30,827 nt of DNA. Source: Candidatus Humimicrobium oleiphilum (GTDB lineage: Bacteria; Actinomycetota; Humimicrobiia; Humimicrobiales; Humimicrobiaceae). The notes under the pieces are model-generated. The model had not been told where the DNA came from. It saw nothing but the letters and a program-made list of their open reading frames with translations, and made no database searches. The stretch is from contig DBPS01000020.1 of NCBI GenBank assembly GCA_002304935.1, positions 8,259-39,085 of the forward strand, read 5' to 3'. Shown here piece by piece: positions 15,642-24,734 of the stretch (position 1 is its first letter; each line of letters begins with the position of its first letter). The translations under genes and the position numbers were made by a program.

Positions 15642-16790
15642 TTAAATATTCTGCTTGGCAGAGCTCCGCATTGTCTTGTATGCTTCAAGAGTTTTTATTG
15701 CAAAATTTTTAAGGCTGAACTTTTCAGCCTGCTTAATACCTTTTTCTGACATTTCTTTTCTTTTTAAAGGATCAAAGTATAGTTTTTTGATTTCATCCGC
15801 CAGCCTGTCTTCATTTTCAGGGTCTATTTTTATTGCAGAATCACCGACCACTTCAGGCAGCGAAGAAGTATCTGAAGTAATTACCGGGACTCCGCATGCC
15901 ATTGACTGAAGAGGCGGGAGGCCGAATCCTTCATATATACTTGGATAAATAAAAATTAACGCATTTTTATAAAAATATTTCAACTCAGGCTCAGCCACAT
16001 AGCCTGTGAAAATTATCTTGTTTTTCAATCCTTCGCTTTTGATGTTCTCAAAATATTGTTCTATCTCTTTATAATACCAGCCTTTTTTACCAACTATTAC
16101 CAAGTCTGCGTTAATTTCTTTTTCTATTTTTCTGTATGCTTTCAATATGGACATAATGTTCTTTCTTGGCTCTATCATGCCCACAAAAAGCATATATTCT
16201 TTATCTATGCCATATTTGCTTAATAAATTCCTCTCTGGCTGAATATCACAATTATAGTATTCGGGAATGCTCTCATATGTAACAACAATATTTTCTTTTT
16301 TTATTTTAAAATATCTAAGTATATCTTTCCTGGTATTCTCTGAAACCGCTATTACCTTGTCTGCCTTTTTTATAAACATTGGTATAAAAAATTTAAAAAA
16401 AAGTCTTTTTGTTATAGTAAATTTCTCCGGGAAAATGAAAAATGTCAGATCATGGATTGTCACAACTATCTTTAATCCCATTTTTATCAGGGGGGTCACA
16501 TAATTTGGAGAGTGAAGAATATTAATATTTTTCTTTTTTAGTTCAAAAGGAAGTATAAAAAACTGCCATAATACTCTCTGAATCCTGTTATTAAATTTTT
16601 TATCCAGAACATAAAAATTTTTTCTGTCGTTAAAATCAAAAAAAATCCCTGCCAGCTCCTTATCAGCAATTATATAAAAAGAATCTTTATCATCGCTTGT
16701 TTTCAGCAAGCCATTGACAAGGTTAATAATATAAAACCCCGTTCCTGTGTTTTCTTTTCTGAGAAGAGTAGCATCTATGGCTATTTTCAT
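15642..16790 (-). CDS. Glycosyltransferase family 4
   Basis: A 382-residue GT4/GT-B enzyme, cytoplasmic. N-terminal MKIAIDATLLRKENTGTGFY; donor-binding half with MIEPRKN (205-211), VGKKGW and EGFGLPPLQ. The EX7E motif has E287 but glutamine (Q295) where the second glutamate normally sits. The overall pattern (SIYEGFGLPP, SSLPEV) is that of mannosyltransferase-like GT4s and resembles the cluster B GT4 nearest rfbD, which keeps both glutamates. Its ATG overlaps the preceding GT4 stop by 4 bases, indicating translational coupling. Donor sugar unknown. Confidence 0.9.
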   Translation of the reverse strand: MKIAIDATLLRKENTGTGFYIINLVNGLLKTSDDKDSFYIIADKELAGIFFDFNDRKNFYVLDKKFNNRIQRVLWQFFILPFELKKKNINILHSPNYVTPLIKMGLKIVVTIHDLTFFIFPEKFTITKRLFFKFFIPMFIKKADKVIAVSENTRKDILRYFKIKKENIVVTYESIPEYYNCDIQPERNLLSKYGIDKEYMLFVGMIEPRKNIMSILKAYRKIEKEINADLVIVGKKGWYYKEIEQYFENIKSEGLKNKIIFTGYVAEPELKYFYKNALIFIYPSIYEGFGLPPLQSMACGVPVITSDTSSLPEVVGDSAIKIDPENEDRLADEIKKLYFDPLKRKEMSEKGIKQAEKFSLKNFAIKTLEAYKTMRSSAKQNI

Positions 16791-17956
16791 CTGTTTAAAA
16801 GTTCCCCATATATCTTTTCTGTCTTTTTGACCTTTTCTTCAAGGGTAAAAAGTTCTTTTAATTTAATATATGCATTTTGCCTGATTTCTTCCAGCCTGTC
16901 CATATTACTGATTGCAGAACTTATTCTTCTGGCAACATCTTCCGGTTCCGGCCTGCATAAAAATCCGGTAACTTTATCTTCTATCATTTCCGGAATCCCT
17001 CCGATATCTGTGCCTATAACTATTTTTTTATAACAAAATCCCTGCAATACCACCATGCCCAGACCTTCTTCGATAACAGGGCAATGGACAATTATGTCAG
17101 AATATTTTATATAATCTTTTATATTGTTAACAAATCCCATAAAAAAAATTTTATCCTGCAATTTTTCCTGCTTTATAAAATCAATAATCTTTTCCTTATA
17201 TTCAATATCTTTCTGAAAATTGACATCGCCTGCAAAAAATACTTTTACATTAATGTTTTTTAATGAATCTGAAGCAATAGCTCTTACTAATAAAAACTGT
17301 CCTTTAAGTTCGGAAATATTACCGATATTTAATATCCTTACAGCCTTATCATCAATATTCATGTAATCAAGATAAACATCATTTTCGGAATATCCGTTTT
17401 CAAATTCTTTTACATCTATTCCATCATAAATTACTGTTACTTTATCTTTTTTCTTTGAGTAATTTCTATAATCATCTGCATTTCTTTCTGAGCTGGCTAT
17501 TACTTTGTCTGCAAAAAGACTGCAAATCACTGCCCTGAGTTTTTTCTTCCATTGCTTGTCAAGAATATTTTTTATATTTATCACAAGTTTTTTTCTCAAT
17601 AATTTTGATGGTATGGCTGCATAAAAAGAGTCCTGGAATGAATTACAAATTACAACATCCGGATTAATTTTTTTTAATATAAATATGAGCCTGATATTGG
17701 AAAAAACCAAAGCAAAAAGAAACCAGAAAAGCAAAAATGGATTAAGGGTTTTTCTTATAAAAGGCATTCTGAATATGATTAATTCAGCTTTAGATTCAAG
17801 AATCCTGTCATATAAAAGCCCTGATTTATCAGGTAAAATACATACTGATTCATATTTATCCCTGTTCATTTTGCGGATAATGTCATACATGCTGATTTCT
17901 GCACCACCAAAAAGAGTTGTGCGTGAAAAGTAGAGCAATTTTGATTTATATGCCAT
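16787..17956 (-). CDS. Glycosyltransferase family 4
   Basis: A 389-residue GT4/GT-B enzyme. The N-terminal domain has SRTTLFGGAEISM, with the glycine loop that contacts donor and acceptor. The C-terminal domain has NIGNISELKGQFLLVRA and EEGLGMVVLQGF, where the EX7E motif reads E297...Q305, so again the second position is glutamine. The end (IGGIPEMIEDKVTGFL) is typical of capsular GT4 enzymes. It lies in the middle of cluster A, 33 bases after the GT2 gene and overlapping the next GT4 by 4 bases. Probably extends a lipid-linked oligosaccharide; the sugar is unknown. Confidence 0.88.
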   Translation of the reverse strand: MAYKSKLLYFSRTTLFGGAEISMYDIIRKMNRDKYESVCILPDKSGLLYDRILESKAELIIFRMPFIRKTLNPFLLFWFLFALVFSNIRLIFILKKINPDVVICNSFQDSFYAAIPSKLLRKKLVINIKNILDKQWKKKLRAVICSLFADKVIASSERNADDYRNYSKKKDKVTVIYDGIDVKEFENGYSENDVYLDYMNIDDKAVRILNIGNISELKGQFLLVRAIASDSLKNINVKVFFAGDVNFQKDIEYKEKIIDFIKQEKLQDKIFFMGFVNNIKDYIKYSDIIVHCPVIEEGLGMVVLQGFCYKKIVIGTDIGGIPEMIEDKVTGFLCRPEPEDVARRISSAISNMDRLEEIRQNAYIKLKELFTLEEKVKKTEKIYGELLNR

Positions 17957-17989
17957 TGAGAAAATTTATATTATTATGTTTTATTTTAT

Positions 17990-18730
17990 TTACTTTATTA
18001 ATATACCGAACTTCTTTAACTTAAATTTGTGCATTACATAATTTATGCTTGTACTCAATACACCGAAGCCGTATTTGACACTTCGCCTGAAGTTGATTGA
18101 AGAAGCCTCCGGAAAATATTTGGTGGGACAGGAAATCTCGGCAATCCCGTAACCAAAATATGTTATCTGGGCGATTATCTGATTATCAAAAACAAAATCA
18201 TCTGAATTCTTCATAAAAGGGATATCTTCCAATACTTTTCTGCTATAAGCCCTGTAACCTGTATGGTATTCTGTAAGTTTCTGATTAAGCAGTATATTTT
18301 CTATAAAAGTAAGAACCCTGTTGGCAAAATATTTGTAATAAGGCATTCCTCCCTTAAGCGCACCTTTCCCCAGTATTCTTGACGCAAATACCACATCGTA
18401 TTCCTCGGCTGCTATAAGGTATGCCATGGCTGGAATAAGCTTGGGCGAATACTGATAGTCAGGATGCAGCATTATTATAATATCTGTATCAGTTTCAAGA
18501 GCTGTTTTGTAACAGGTCTTCTGATTGCCTCCATATCCTTTATTTGTCTGATGGATAATAGTCTTTATATTTAATTTTTTGGATATTTCAGCAGTTTTAT
18601 CATTAGATGCATCATCTGTAAGTATTATTTCATCGACAATGCTCTTGTCTATCTCGTTATATGTTTTTATCAGAGTAGATTCTGCATTATATGCCGGCAT
18701 TACAACAGTTACTTTTTTATTATTTATCAA
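17990..18730 (-). CDS. Glycosyltransferase family 2, polyprenyl-phosphate hexose synthase-like
   Basis: A 246-residue GT-A enzyme resembling dolichyl/polyprenyl-phosphate mannose or glucose synthases: VTVVMPAYNAESTL, ILTDDASNDKT, NKGYGGNQKT, the MLHPDYQYSP motif and the HTGYRAYSRKVL segment. It lacks the C-terminal membrane segments many DPM-type proteins have, so it is probably peripheral. The start is TTG 18730 with AGAGGA 8 bases upstream. In cluster A it may charge undecaprenyl phosphate with a single sugar for later transfer outside the membrane, or act directly in repeat-unit assembly; the sequence does not decide. Confidence 0.88.
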   Translation of the reverse strand: MINNKKVTVVMPAYNAESTLIKTYNEIDKSIVDEIILTDDASNDKTAEISKKLNIKTIIHQTNKGYGGNQKTCYKTALETDTDIIIMLHPDYQYSPKLIPAMAYLIAAEEYDVVFASRILGKGALKGGMPYYKYFANRVLTFIENILLNQKLTEYHTGYRAYSRKVLEDIPFMKNSDDFVFDNQIIAQITYFGYGIAEISCPTKYFPEASSINFRRSVKYGFGVLSTSINYVMHKFKLKKFGILIK

Positions 18731-18780
18731 TTTATCAATCCTCTTTTATGTAAATTTTATTTACCAGATTATGCAAATTC

Positions 18781-19638
18781 TTAATCACTAATTTTATTAC
18801 AAGACTGATTATGGGATTTCTTCATAAATATGCTGTATTTAAATTTTCTGTATATTTTATATATTTTAATTTTTTTAAGTACCCATAAGAAATAATATTT
18901 TATTTTTCTTAAAAAAAAGTAGGTTTTTTTTGAAAAATCAAAATCATAATATTTCCTGCTGACTTTTTTTATTTCTTCAAGATTTTTAAGATAATTTAAA
19001 TCACTTAATCCGTAAAGATTAAATTTTGCCAAAGGTTCTCTAACGAATATCATTTTATTTTCTACACTGTTGTTTAAATATCTTAAGAGGAATTCATAAT
19101 CAGCCATATTGCCAAAACTCAGGTCATAAAAACCCAGTTCATTAAATAATCTTTTATTAAAAAACATAGACTGATGACATATGGGCATGCCTTTCCATAA
19201 CACTTTTTCATCAATTTTATTACCAGATAAATATTTTAAATTTTCAGCTGTTGAAAAATTTTCAGATAGCCCATATAAAATTCCTGAATCATTATTTAAT
19301 TGCATTCTGCTTGCAACATTTTTTAAAACCTCCTCATCATGATAATAATCGCCGGCATTTAAAAAATTTATAAAATCACCCTTTGCAAAAGAAATTCCCT
19401 TATTCATTGCATCATAAATTCCATTATCCTTCTCGCTTATCCAACATGAAATCACTTCTTTATAGTTGCTAATGATATCCAGAGTTTCGTCGGTAGAACC
19501 ACCATCAATTATAATAAACTCTTTATTTGTGTATTCCTGAGCAATAACGCTTTTTATTGTTTTTTCAAGTTCTTCCGCATTATTGAGACAAACAGTTATT
19601 ATACTTATTAATGGAAAATAATCTTTTAAATCATTCAT
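18781..19638 (-). CDS. Glycosyltransferase family 2 (WcaA/WbdN-like)
   Basis: A 285-residue inverting GT-A enzyme with the classic ISIITVCLNNAEELEKTI start, IIIDGGSTDETL and EKDNGIYDAMNKGI, then FLNAGD in the metal-binding region. CHQSMFF and YDLSFGNMADYEFLLR follow in the acceptor half. The C-terminal 60 residues are rich in Lys, Tyr and Phe and may bind the membrane surface. Its ATG directly follows the stop of the methyltransferase gene (no gap), so the two are probably translated in step. Substrate unknown. Confidence 0.9.
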   Translation of the reverse strand: MNDLKDYFPLISIITVCLNNAEELEKTIKSVIAQEYTNKEFIIIDGGSTDETLDIISNYKEVISCWISEKDNGIYDAMNKGISFAKGDFINFLNAGDYYHDEEVLKNVASRMQLNNDSGILYGLSENFSTAENLKYLSGNKIDEKVLWKGMPICHQSMFFNKRLFNELGFYDLSFGNMADYEFLLRYLNNSVENKMIFVREPLAKFNLYGLSDLNYLKNLEEIKKVSRKYYDFDFSKKTYFFLRKIKYYFLWVLKKIKIYKIYRKFKYSIFMKKSHNQSCNKISD

Positions 19639-20376
19639 TTATACTTCTTTTCCTGCCAGAACTATATTATTGTTATAAAAACCTCTTTTTCTGGGTAATA
19701 TAAATGATAAAATACGTCCGCTTATATTAAATGGTGAAATCAGTAAAAAAGTTAAAATAAAATTCCAGTATTTATTCTTAGGTAATATACAATTATAAAT
19801 ATATGCACATATCATCTGAAAAATAGTCTCAACATAATTGGTACTTTTTTTTATTCTTATGACTTTTAGTCTATGCTTTTCAAAAAGCCTGTTTATACCG
19901 AAAGATGTAAATCTATAAAAATCATAAGGTATTTCATGCTCGTCCCATATACATGGTATAGTTACAAGAGCATATGCTCCCTTTTTTAAGACCCTGTAAA
20001 ACTCCTCCAGAATCTCGTCAAGATTCTCTACATGCTCAAGAACTTCAGAACTAAAAATGGAGTCAAAATATTCATTTTCAAAAGGAATTTTTCTGCCATC
20101 ATAAAATACATCGATATTTTCATTTGCATGATCGTGTCCACTTTTTTCTATATCTATACCTATATATCTTTTAAAATCAAATAAATCCTTGTATGGCTTG
20201 CAGCCACAGCCAAAATCCAGGACTATGCCTTTTATATATTCTTTATTTTCTTTTATTCCCAAGTACAGACCACGTCTCAAAAAATAAAAAGGATTAATGA
20301 ATAATCCTAAAAAAGTCGGTTTGAATTGTTGTTCATGAATAACTTTTTTAAATCTTGAAAACATATTTGTAATCAA
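19639..20376 (-). CDS. SAM-dependent methyltransferase (Methyltransf_11 type)
   Basis: A 245-residue class I methyltransferase. SAM-binding motif I is VLDFGCGCKPY, followed by the acidic YIGIDIEKSG, then SSEVLEHVENLDEILEEFYRVLKKGAYALVTIP. The last third has hydrophobic, basic stretches (CAYIYNCILP, FILTFLLISP) that suggest membrane association. In a polysaccharide operon such enzymes usually O-methylate a sugar or the non-reducing end of a chain. A methylated terminus is a known signal for recognition by Wzt C-terminal domains, and cluster A encodes such a Wzt; the link here is inference. The first start is TTG 20376; an ATG lies four codons on. Neither has a clear ribosome binding site. Confidence 0.88.
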   Translation of the reverse strand: MITNMFSRFKKVIHEQQFKPTFLGLFINPFYFLRRGLYLGIKENKEYIKGIVLDFGCGCKPYKDLFDFKRYIGIDIEKSGHDHANENIDVFYDGRKIPFENEYFDSIFSSEVLEHVENLDEILEEFYRVLKKGAYALVTIPCIWDEHEIPYDFYRFTSFGINRLFEKHRLKVIRIKKSTNYVETIFQMICAYIYNCILPKNKYWNFILTFLLISPFNISGRILSFILPRKRGFYNNNIVLAGKEV

Positions 20377-20406
20377 TAATTATTTATAATTAACTTGACT
20401 AAAAAA

Positions 20407-21669
20407 TTATTTTACAAGTTCTTCAAATAAGCCCAGGTACATCTTGCTTATTCTTTCAGCATTATATTCATCCTCAACTTTTTGCCTTGCTTTTGAATTC
20501 AGGCTATAAATGGTTTTTTCGTCCGAAGAAAGAACATATCTTATGCCTTCCGCCAGATCTGCTGGTTCAAATGGTTTGGCAAGGTATCCGTTTATTTTAT
20601 GTTCTATCATATCTGGATTCCCGCCTATGCCAAAACTAACAACCGGTGTCCCGCAGGATAATGATTCAAGCACTGTATTTGGAAAGTTGTCCTGTATGGA
20701 AGGCATGACGAAAACATCTGCCGCTGAATATATTATAGATAGCGTAATATCATCATTGATAAATCCCAGATAATTGGTATTAAATTTTGTTCCAATATCT
20801 TCTTTGGGTTTAGTAGCTCCAAATATAAGCAACTCGGCATATTCATAAATCCCATAATCTTCAAGTATTTTTATTGCCGGAATAAGATGCTGTATTCCTT
20901 TCCGCTTATCCGTCGTTGCGCTCAGGCCTCCAAAAAGTATTACTTTTTTTTCTGCAGGAATGTTTAAAATCGTTTTGGCGATACTCTTATTGATAGGTTT
21001 GAATACCCTGGTGTCAATCGTATAAGGTATTACCTCTATTCTGAAGTTTTTAAAAAGAGAACTCTCCTTTGCGCAATCTGCAAGCCATCTGCTTGGTGAG
21101 ATGATTGTCATATCCAGGTTTTTCCAGGCTTTTTCCTTTTTTTCCCATATGCTTCTCGATAAATCATTTTTACTGTCAGATTCGAGCTGAGGGCAATGAC
21201 CACAGGAATTTATATATTCTTTACAATCAAAAGCATAATGACACCCACCGGTAAATGCCCACATATCATGCAGTGTCCATATAACAGGATACTTAATTCT
21301 TGGTAATTCCGATATCGGCAAAAAACCCCTTCCAACCCAGTTTAAATTAACAATATCGGGATTTATTTTTTTTATTTTTTTTGAAATATTATGTGGAAAC
21401 CATCCTATGCTCCATGGAGTCCCTGCAAATTTTTTATACTTCCTCAAAGGCAAAAGATCTATTCTGGTTCTAATTTTTCCAATTATTTTCTGGAAGGAAG
21501 TATCAGGAGCAATGACTGAAGGCTCTATGCTGCTCTTGAATTGCACAAGCATTCTGGATTCATCCAATACGTTCCTTAAAGCCTCGAATATCCTATAAGT
21601 TGAACGGGATGCTCCGCCTTCTTTATCATAGGTACTGAGAACTAATTGTCTTATGCTCTTTTTCTCCAT
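20407..21669 (-). CDS. Glycosyltransferase family 4 (WcaC-like)
   Basis: A 420-residue GT4 enzyme of the WcaC-like group. Recognisable features are EGGASRSTYR near the start, WTLHDMWAFTGGCHYAFDC and SCGHCPQL with four cysteines (143, 149, 156, 159), and SPSRWLADCA. The EX7E motif reads DNFPNTVLE (D327/E335), as in relatives that replace the first glutamate. The cysteine cluster is a shared trait of this subfamily and might bind a metal; that is inference. The start overlaps the previous gene by 19 bases. It probably transfers a sugar to the growing cluster A repeat unit. Confidence 0.9.
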   Translation of the reverse strand: MEKKSIRQLVLSTYDKEGGASRSTYRIFEALRNVLDESRMLVQFKSSIEPSVIAPDTSFQKIIGKIRTRIDLLPLRKYKKFAGTPWSIGWFPHNISKKIKKINPDIVNLNWVGRGFLPISELPRIKYPVIWTLHDMWAFTGGCHYAFDCKEYINSCGHCPQLESDSKNDLSRSIWEKKEKAWKNLDMTIISPSRWLADCAKESSLFKNFRIEVIPYTIDTRVFKPINKSIAKTILNIPAEKKVILFGGLSATTDKRKGIQHLIPAIKILEDYGIYEYAELLIFGATKPKEDIGTKFNTNYLGFINDDITLSIIYSAADVFVMPSIQDNFPNTVLESLSCGTPVVSFGIGGNPDMIEHKINGYLAKPFEPADLAEGIRYVLSSDEKTIYSLNSKARQKVEDEYNAERISKMYLGLFEELVK

Positions 21670-22586
21670 CTATCATAAAATATTATTTTTTTGATAATCG
21701 TTTTTATGGTAGCAAACCTGTCTTTCTTAAAAATTTTACCGAACTCTCTTGAAATATTTTTATCAAGTTCGATCTTGCTTAAGAACCTGATATTATATTC
21801 TGATTCTTTAAGGCCATCCTGATAATGATATTTTTTATCAAAGCCACAGTTTATGCCAGTTCCATCAAATCCAATATTGTTCAGAAATGATTTCACCGGA
21901 TATACAGAATAGGCATTATTGACAAAATGCGCGTATTCCCATCTTGTCGCCCAGGAATCTATTTTTCCTTCGATATGAGCCAGCATCATATCAGCTTTAT
22001 CTTCACCGGTTTCTGCATATTTCTTTCGCAACTTTTTATTTTTTAAAAACTCATCGGCGTCTTTAAATTCCCAATCAGCCTTGGCCCATCTGTCTTTCCA
22101 TGTCCCCCATCCCCAGGAAGAACATCTTGGGTAAAAATAAATATCATGGTTGTAGCTTTCAGGGATATCCATAAGTTCTTCAGGATAATTATATCCTGTA
22201 ACTGAAAAAACTTTTTTTTCGCTTTCATAAAATTCCAAAGCTTCATTCATAAATCTTAAAAAATCAGTTTTAAAAACCATGTCGTCTTCTATTACTATAA
22301 TTCTGCCATATCTGTTAATAACATCGGTAACGCCACTTATAATAGAGTTTGCCAGACCAAGATTCTCTTTTCTTTCTGTGATTTTTATATCTTTAAATCC
22401 TGAGATATTTCTTATCTGTTCTCTGACAGTTTCCACTTCTTTAACGGCATCACTATTCCTGGGACCATCCGAGAATATAAAAAGATCTGTTTGGGAAGCT
22501 AGCTTATTTCTCGAAAGACTGTCTGATGTCTGCTTTGTGTGCCAAGGCCTGTTATAAACAAAAAATACAACTGGTGCTAAAATCAT
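21651..22586 (-). CDS. GT-A fold glycosyltransferase
   Basis: A 311-residue nucleotide-sugar transferase. It begins LAPVVFFVYNRPWHTKQTSDSL and has IFSDGPRN, NLGLANSIISGV and a metal-binding IVIEDDMV (DXD-like), followed by a distinctive CSSWGWGTWKDRWAKADW. This resembles GT2-like or GNT-I-type (GT13-like) bacterial enzymes often found in capsule loci. AGGA precedes the ATG. It sits between wzt of cluster A and the WcaC-like GT4, whose start it overlaps. The donor cannot be assigned. Confidence 0.82.
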   Translation of the reverse strand: MILAPVVFFVYNRPWHTKQTSDSLSRNKLASQTDLFIFSDGPRNSDAVKEVETVREQIRNISGFKDIKITERKENLGLANSIISGVTDVINRYGRIIVIEDDMVFKTDFLRFMNEALEFYESEKKVFSVTGYNYPEELMDIPESYNHDIYFYPRCSSWGWGTWKDRWAKADWEFKDADEFLKNKKLRKKYAETGEDKADMMLAHIEGKIDSWATRWEYAHFVNNAYSVYPVKSFLNNIGFDGTGINCGFDKKYHYQDGLKESEYNIRFLSKIELDKNISREFGKIFKKDRFATIKTIIKKIIFYDRWRKRA

Positions 22587-22617
22587 TTAATTCCTATTTT
22601 AAAAATTTAAATTAAAA

Positions 22618-23886
22618 CTACTCTGCATACCATTCCGCCTTATGCAGCACTTTGCAATGACTCGGTAATCCCAGGCTGCCGGTTCCGAAAAAGTCGCCGC
22701 CATCGACTGTAATATATGCAATCTCAGTAATGTAATCCAGTACTTCCAATTCTTCATATACTATAAAAACAGAAAAATGGTAAATGCCATTTGCCAGCGG
22801 CAGATTATTCACTTTGCAGCAAATTTTTCCATCTGAAGAATCCAGATCTAAATTATCATTTGTAAAATTAGTTCTAAATAAAAGAACTCTTGAATTTTTC
22901 TCATCATAAATATCAAAACTTACTTCAACATTTTTTAATATTTTTTTTGCATTATTTTTGTATCTGATTTCAAAACAATAATTTTTCCCAGACTGTAAAA
23001 ATTTTACTTCATTATTATCATCATTAAGGACTCTGAAACCTATAACTCTTATTTTCCCGCTCCCATGACGGTCTACTCTTCTCTCAAGGTCTATTTTTTT
23101 ATAATCAGTCATTGCTTTTTCCAGATAGCTTCTGACAACCGTATTTACATCCGTATCCAAAATTACATTTCCCTCATCCAGCAATATACCTCTGCTGCAT
23201 AAAGATTCAATTGCAGGCATATTATGGCTTACAAATAAAACAGTCCTTCCTTCCCTGCTGACATCTTCCATTTTATCAAGACTCTTTTTCTGAAACTTTG
23301 CATCTCCCACAGCCAGCACTTCATCAACGATAAGTATTTCAGGTTCGAGATGAGAAGCTACGGCAAAAGCAAGTCGTACATACATGCCAGAGGAGTATCT
23401 TTTTACGGGAGTATCCAGGAATTTTTCAACTTCAGCAAAATCAACTATTTCATCAAATTTTCTTTTTATCTCAGATTTACTCATACCCAGTATGGCTCCA
23501 TTTAAAAATATATTCTCACGCCCAGTTAATTCCGGATGAAAACCAGTCCCTACCTCAAGCAAGCTTGCTATCCTTCCTTTTATTACAATTCTTCCCTCCG
23601 AAGGTTCTGTTATCCTGCTGAGAAGTTTAAGAATAGTTGTTTTACCTGCGCCATTCCTTCCGATAATGCCAACTCTGTCTCCTTCTTTTATTTCAAAATC
23701 AACATTGCGTAAAGCCCAGAACTCTTCTTTTGTCTGAGATAACGCACTGCCGGGTCTGACCATTCTTTTTACAATTTTTTTGGTTCCTTCAGTTATTACG
23801 TCCCTTAAAGCAACATATCTCTCGGACCTCTGGTGGGAAATTAAATATTTTTTACCTAAATTTTCTACCCTGATAACTGTATTCAT
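22618..23886 (-). CDS. wzt: ABC transporter ATPase for polysaccharide export, with Wzt C-terminal domain
   Basis: A 422-residue exporter ATPase partnered with the permease 5 bases upstream. Walker A GRNGAGKT (76-83), GFHPELTGRENIFLNG, signature YSSGM (164-168), Walker B ILIVDE (184-189) and H-loop SHN (His221) are intact. An insertion of basic residues at 32-55 precedes the Walker A region. The C-terminal ~145 residues (from about 275, GSGKIRVIGFRVL) form a Wzt_C-type beta domain, diverged from that of the cluster B homologue, as expected if each recognises its own glycan. The methyltransferase in this operon is a candidate for making the recognised end group (inference). Confidence 0.93.
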   Translation of the reverse strand: MNTVIRVENLGKKYLISHQRSERYVALRDVITEGTKKIVKRMVRPGSALSQTKEEFWALRNVDFEIKEGDRVGIIGRNGAGKTTILKLLSRITEPSEGRIVIKGRIASLLEVGTGFHPELTGRENIFLNGAILGMSKSEIKRKFDEIVDFAEVEKFLDTPVKRYSSGMYVRLAFAVASHLEPEILIVDEVLAVGDAKFQKKSLDKMEDVSREGRTVLFVSHNMPAIESLCSRGILLDEGNVILDTDVNTVVRSYLEKAMTDYKKIDLERRVDRHGSGKIRVIGFRVLNDDNNEVKFLQSGKNYCFEIRYKNNAKKILKNVEVSFDIYDEKNSRVLLFRTNFTNDNLDLDSSDGKICCKVNNLPLANGIYHFSVFIVYEELEVLDYITEIAYITVDGGDFFGTGSLGLPSHCKVLHKAEWYAE

Positions 23887-23891
23887 AAAAT

Positions 23892-24734
23892 TTATATCCT
23901 ATCAGCAAAAGTTTTCTCAGTTTTTCTAAAATAAATTATAGCAACAACAAACAATATGATTGTCAAAACAATCGAAATTATAAATCCTGGCATATAGAAC
24001 TCGACTCCCTTTCCGATAATTGACCACCTGAACCCGTCTATAACTCCAACCATAGGATTTATCGAGTAAATCAGCCTCCACTTTCCTGGTATTGTATCGC
24101 TGCTGAAACCAACAGGGGAGACGTAAAGACCGAACTGAATAATAAATGGCACAATATATCTGAAATCCCTATATCTTACATTCAAAGCTGAAATTAATAA
24201 TCCGGCTCCTGCAGAAACCAGAATTGCCAAAAATAAAAATAAGGGCATGAAGACTATCTTCCAGCTTGGAGCAAATTTGTAAAAAATCATTATTATGGCT
24301 AATAGAACAAACGATATAAAAAAATCCACAAGAGCAACGATCATTGAGCTGACAGGCATTATGATTCTCGGAAAATAAATCTTCGATATCATATTTGCAT
24401 TTGAGATGAGACTGTTGCTGCTTTCCTGAAGTGCATTGGCAAAAAACTGCCATGGAAGCAATGCAACAAAAACCAGCACTGCGTATGGAGCATTCTCAGA
24501 AGGCAGGTTGGCAATCTTGCCAAAAATAATAGTAAAAACCACCATTGTAAGAATTGGCCTTATGATACTCCAGGCAACACCAATGACTGTCTGCTTATAT
24601 CTGACTAATATGTCTCTCCAAGATAAAAAATAAAAAAGCTCTCTGTAACGCCATATGTCCCTGAAATAATTTTTCTCAGACTTCCCAGCCTCAATGACAA
24701 GATAATCCTTATTATTTTCTTCCATGTTCATCAA
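23892..24734 (-). CDS. wzm: ABC-2 type polysaccharide export permease
   Basis: A 280-residue inner membrane permease with a cytoplasmic amphipathic start (YRELFYFLSWRDILVRYKQT), the VIGVAWSIIRPILTMVVFT segment and about six membrane spans, ending YFRKTEKTFADRI. Family landmarks KIYFPRIIMPVSS, LNVRYRDFRYI and YSINPM are all present, and length is normal. It overlaps the end of the GDP-fucose synthase gene by 23 bases and precedes its ATPase by 5 bases, a compact arrangement. It exports the cluster A glycan as a polyprenyl-linked chain. Confidence 0.93.
   Translation of the reverse strand: MMNMEENNKDYLVIEAGKSEKNYFRDIWRYRELFYFLSWRDILVRYKQTVIGVAWSIIRPILTMVVFTIIFGKIANLPSENAPYAVLVFVALLPWQFFANALQESSNSLISNANMISKIYFPRIIMPVSSMIVALVDFFISFVLLAIIMIFYKFAPSWKIVFMPLFLFLAILVSAGAGLLISALNVRYRDFRYIVPFIIQFGLYVSPVGFSSDTIPGKWRLIYSINPMVGVIDGFRWSIIGKGVEFYMPGFIISIVLTIILFVVAIIYFRKTEKTFADRI

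Noticed and set aside
24169..24453. Alternative minus-strand frame inside wzm of cluster A
   Set aside because: It overlaps a complete, conserved permease in another frame and has no family resemblance.
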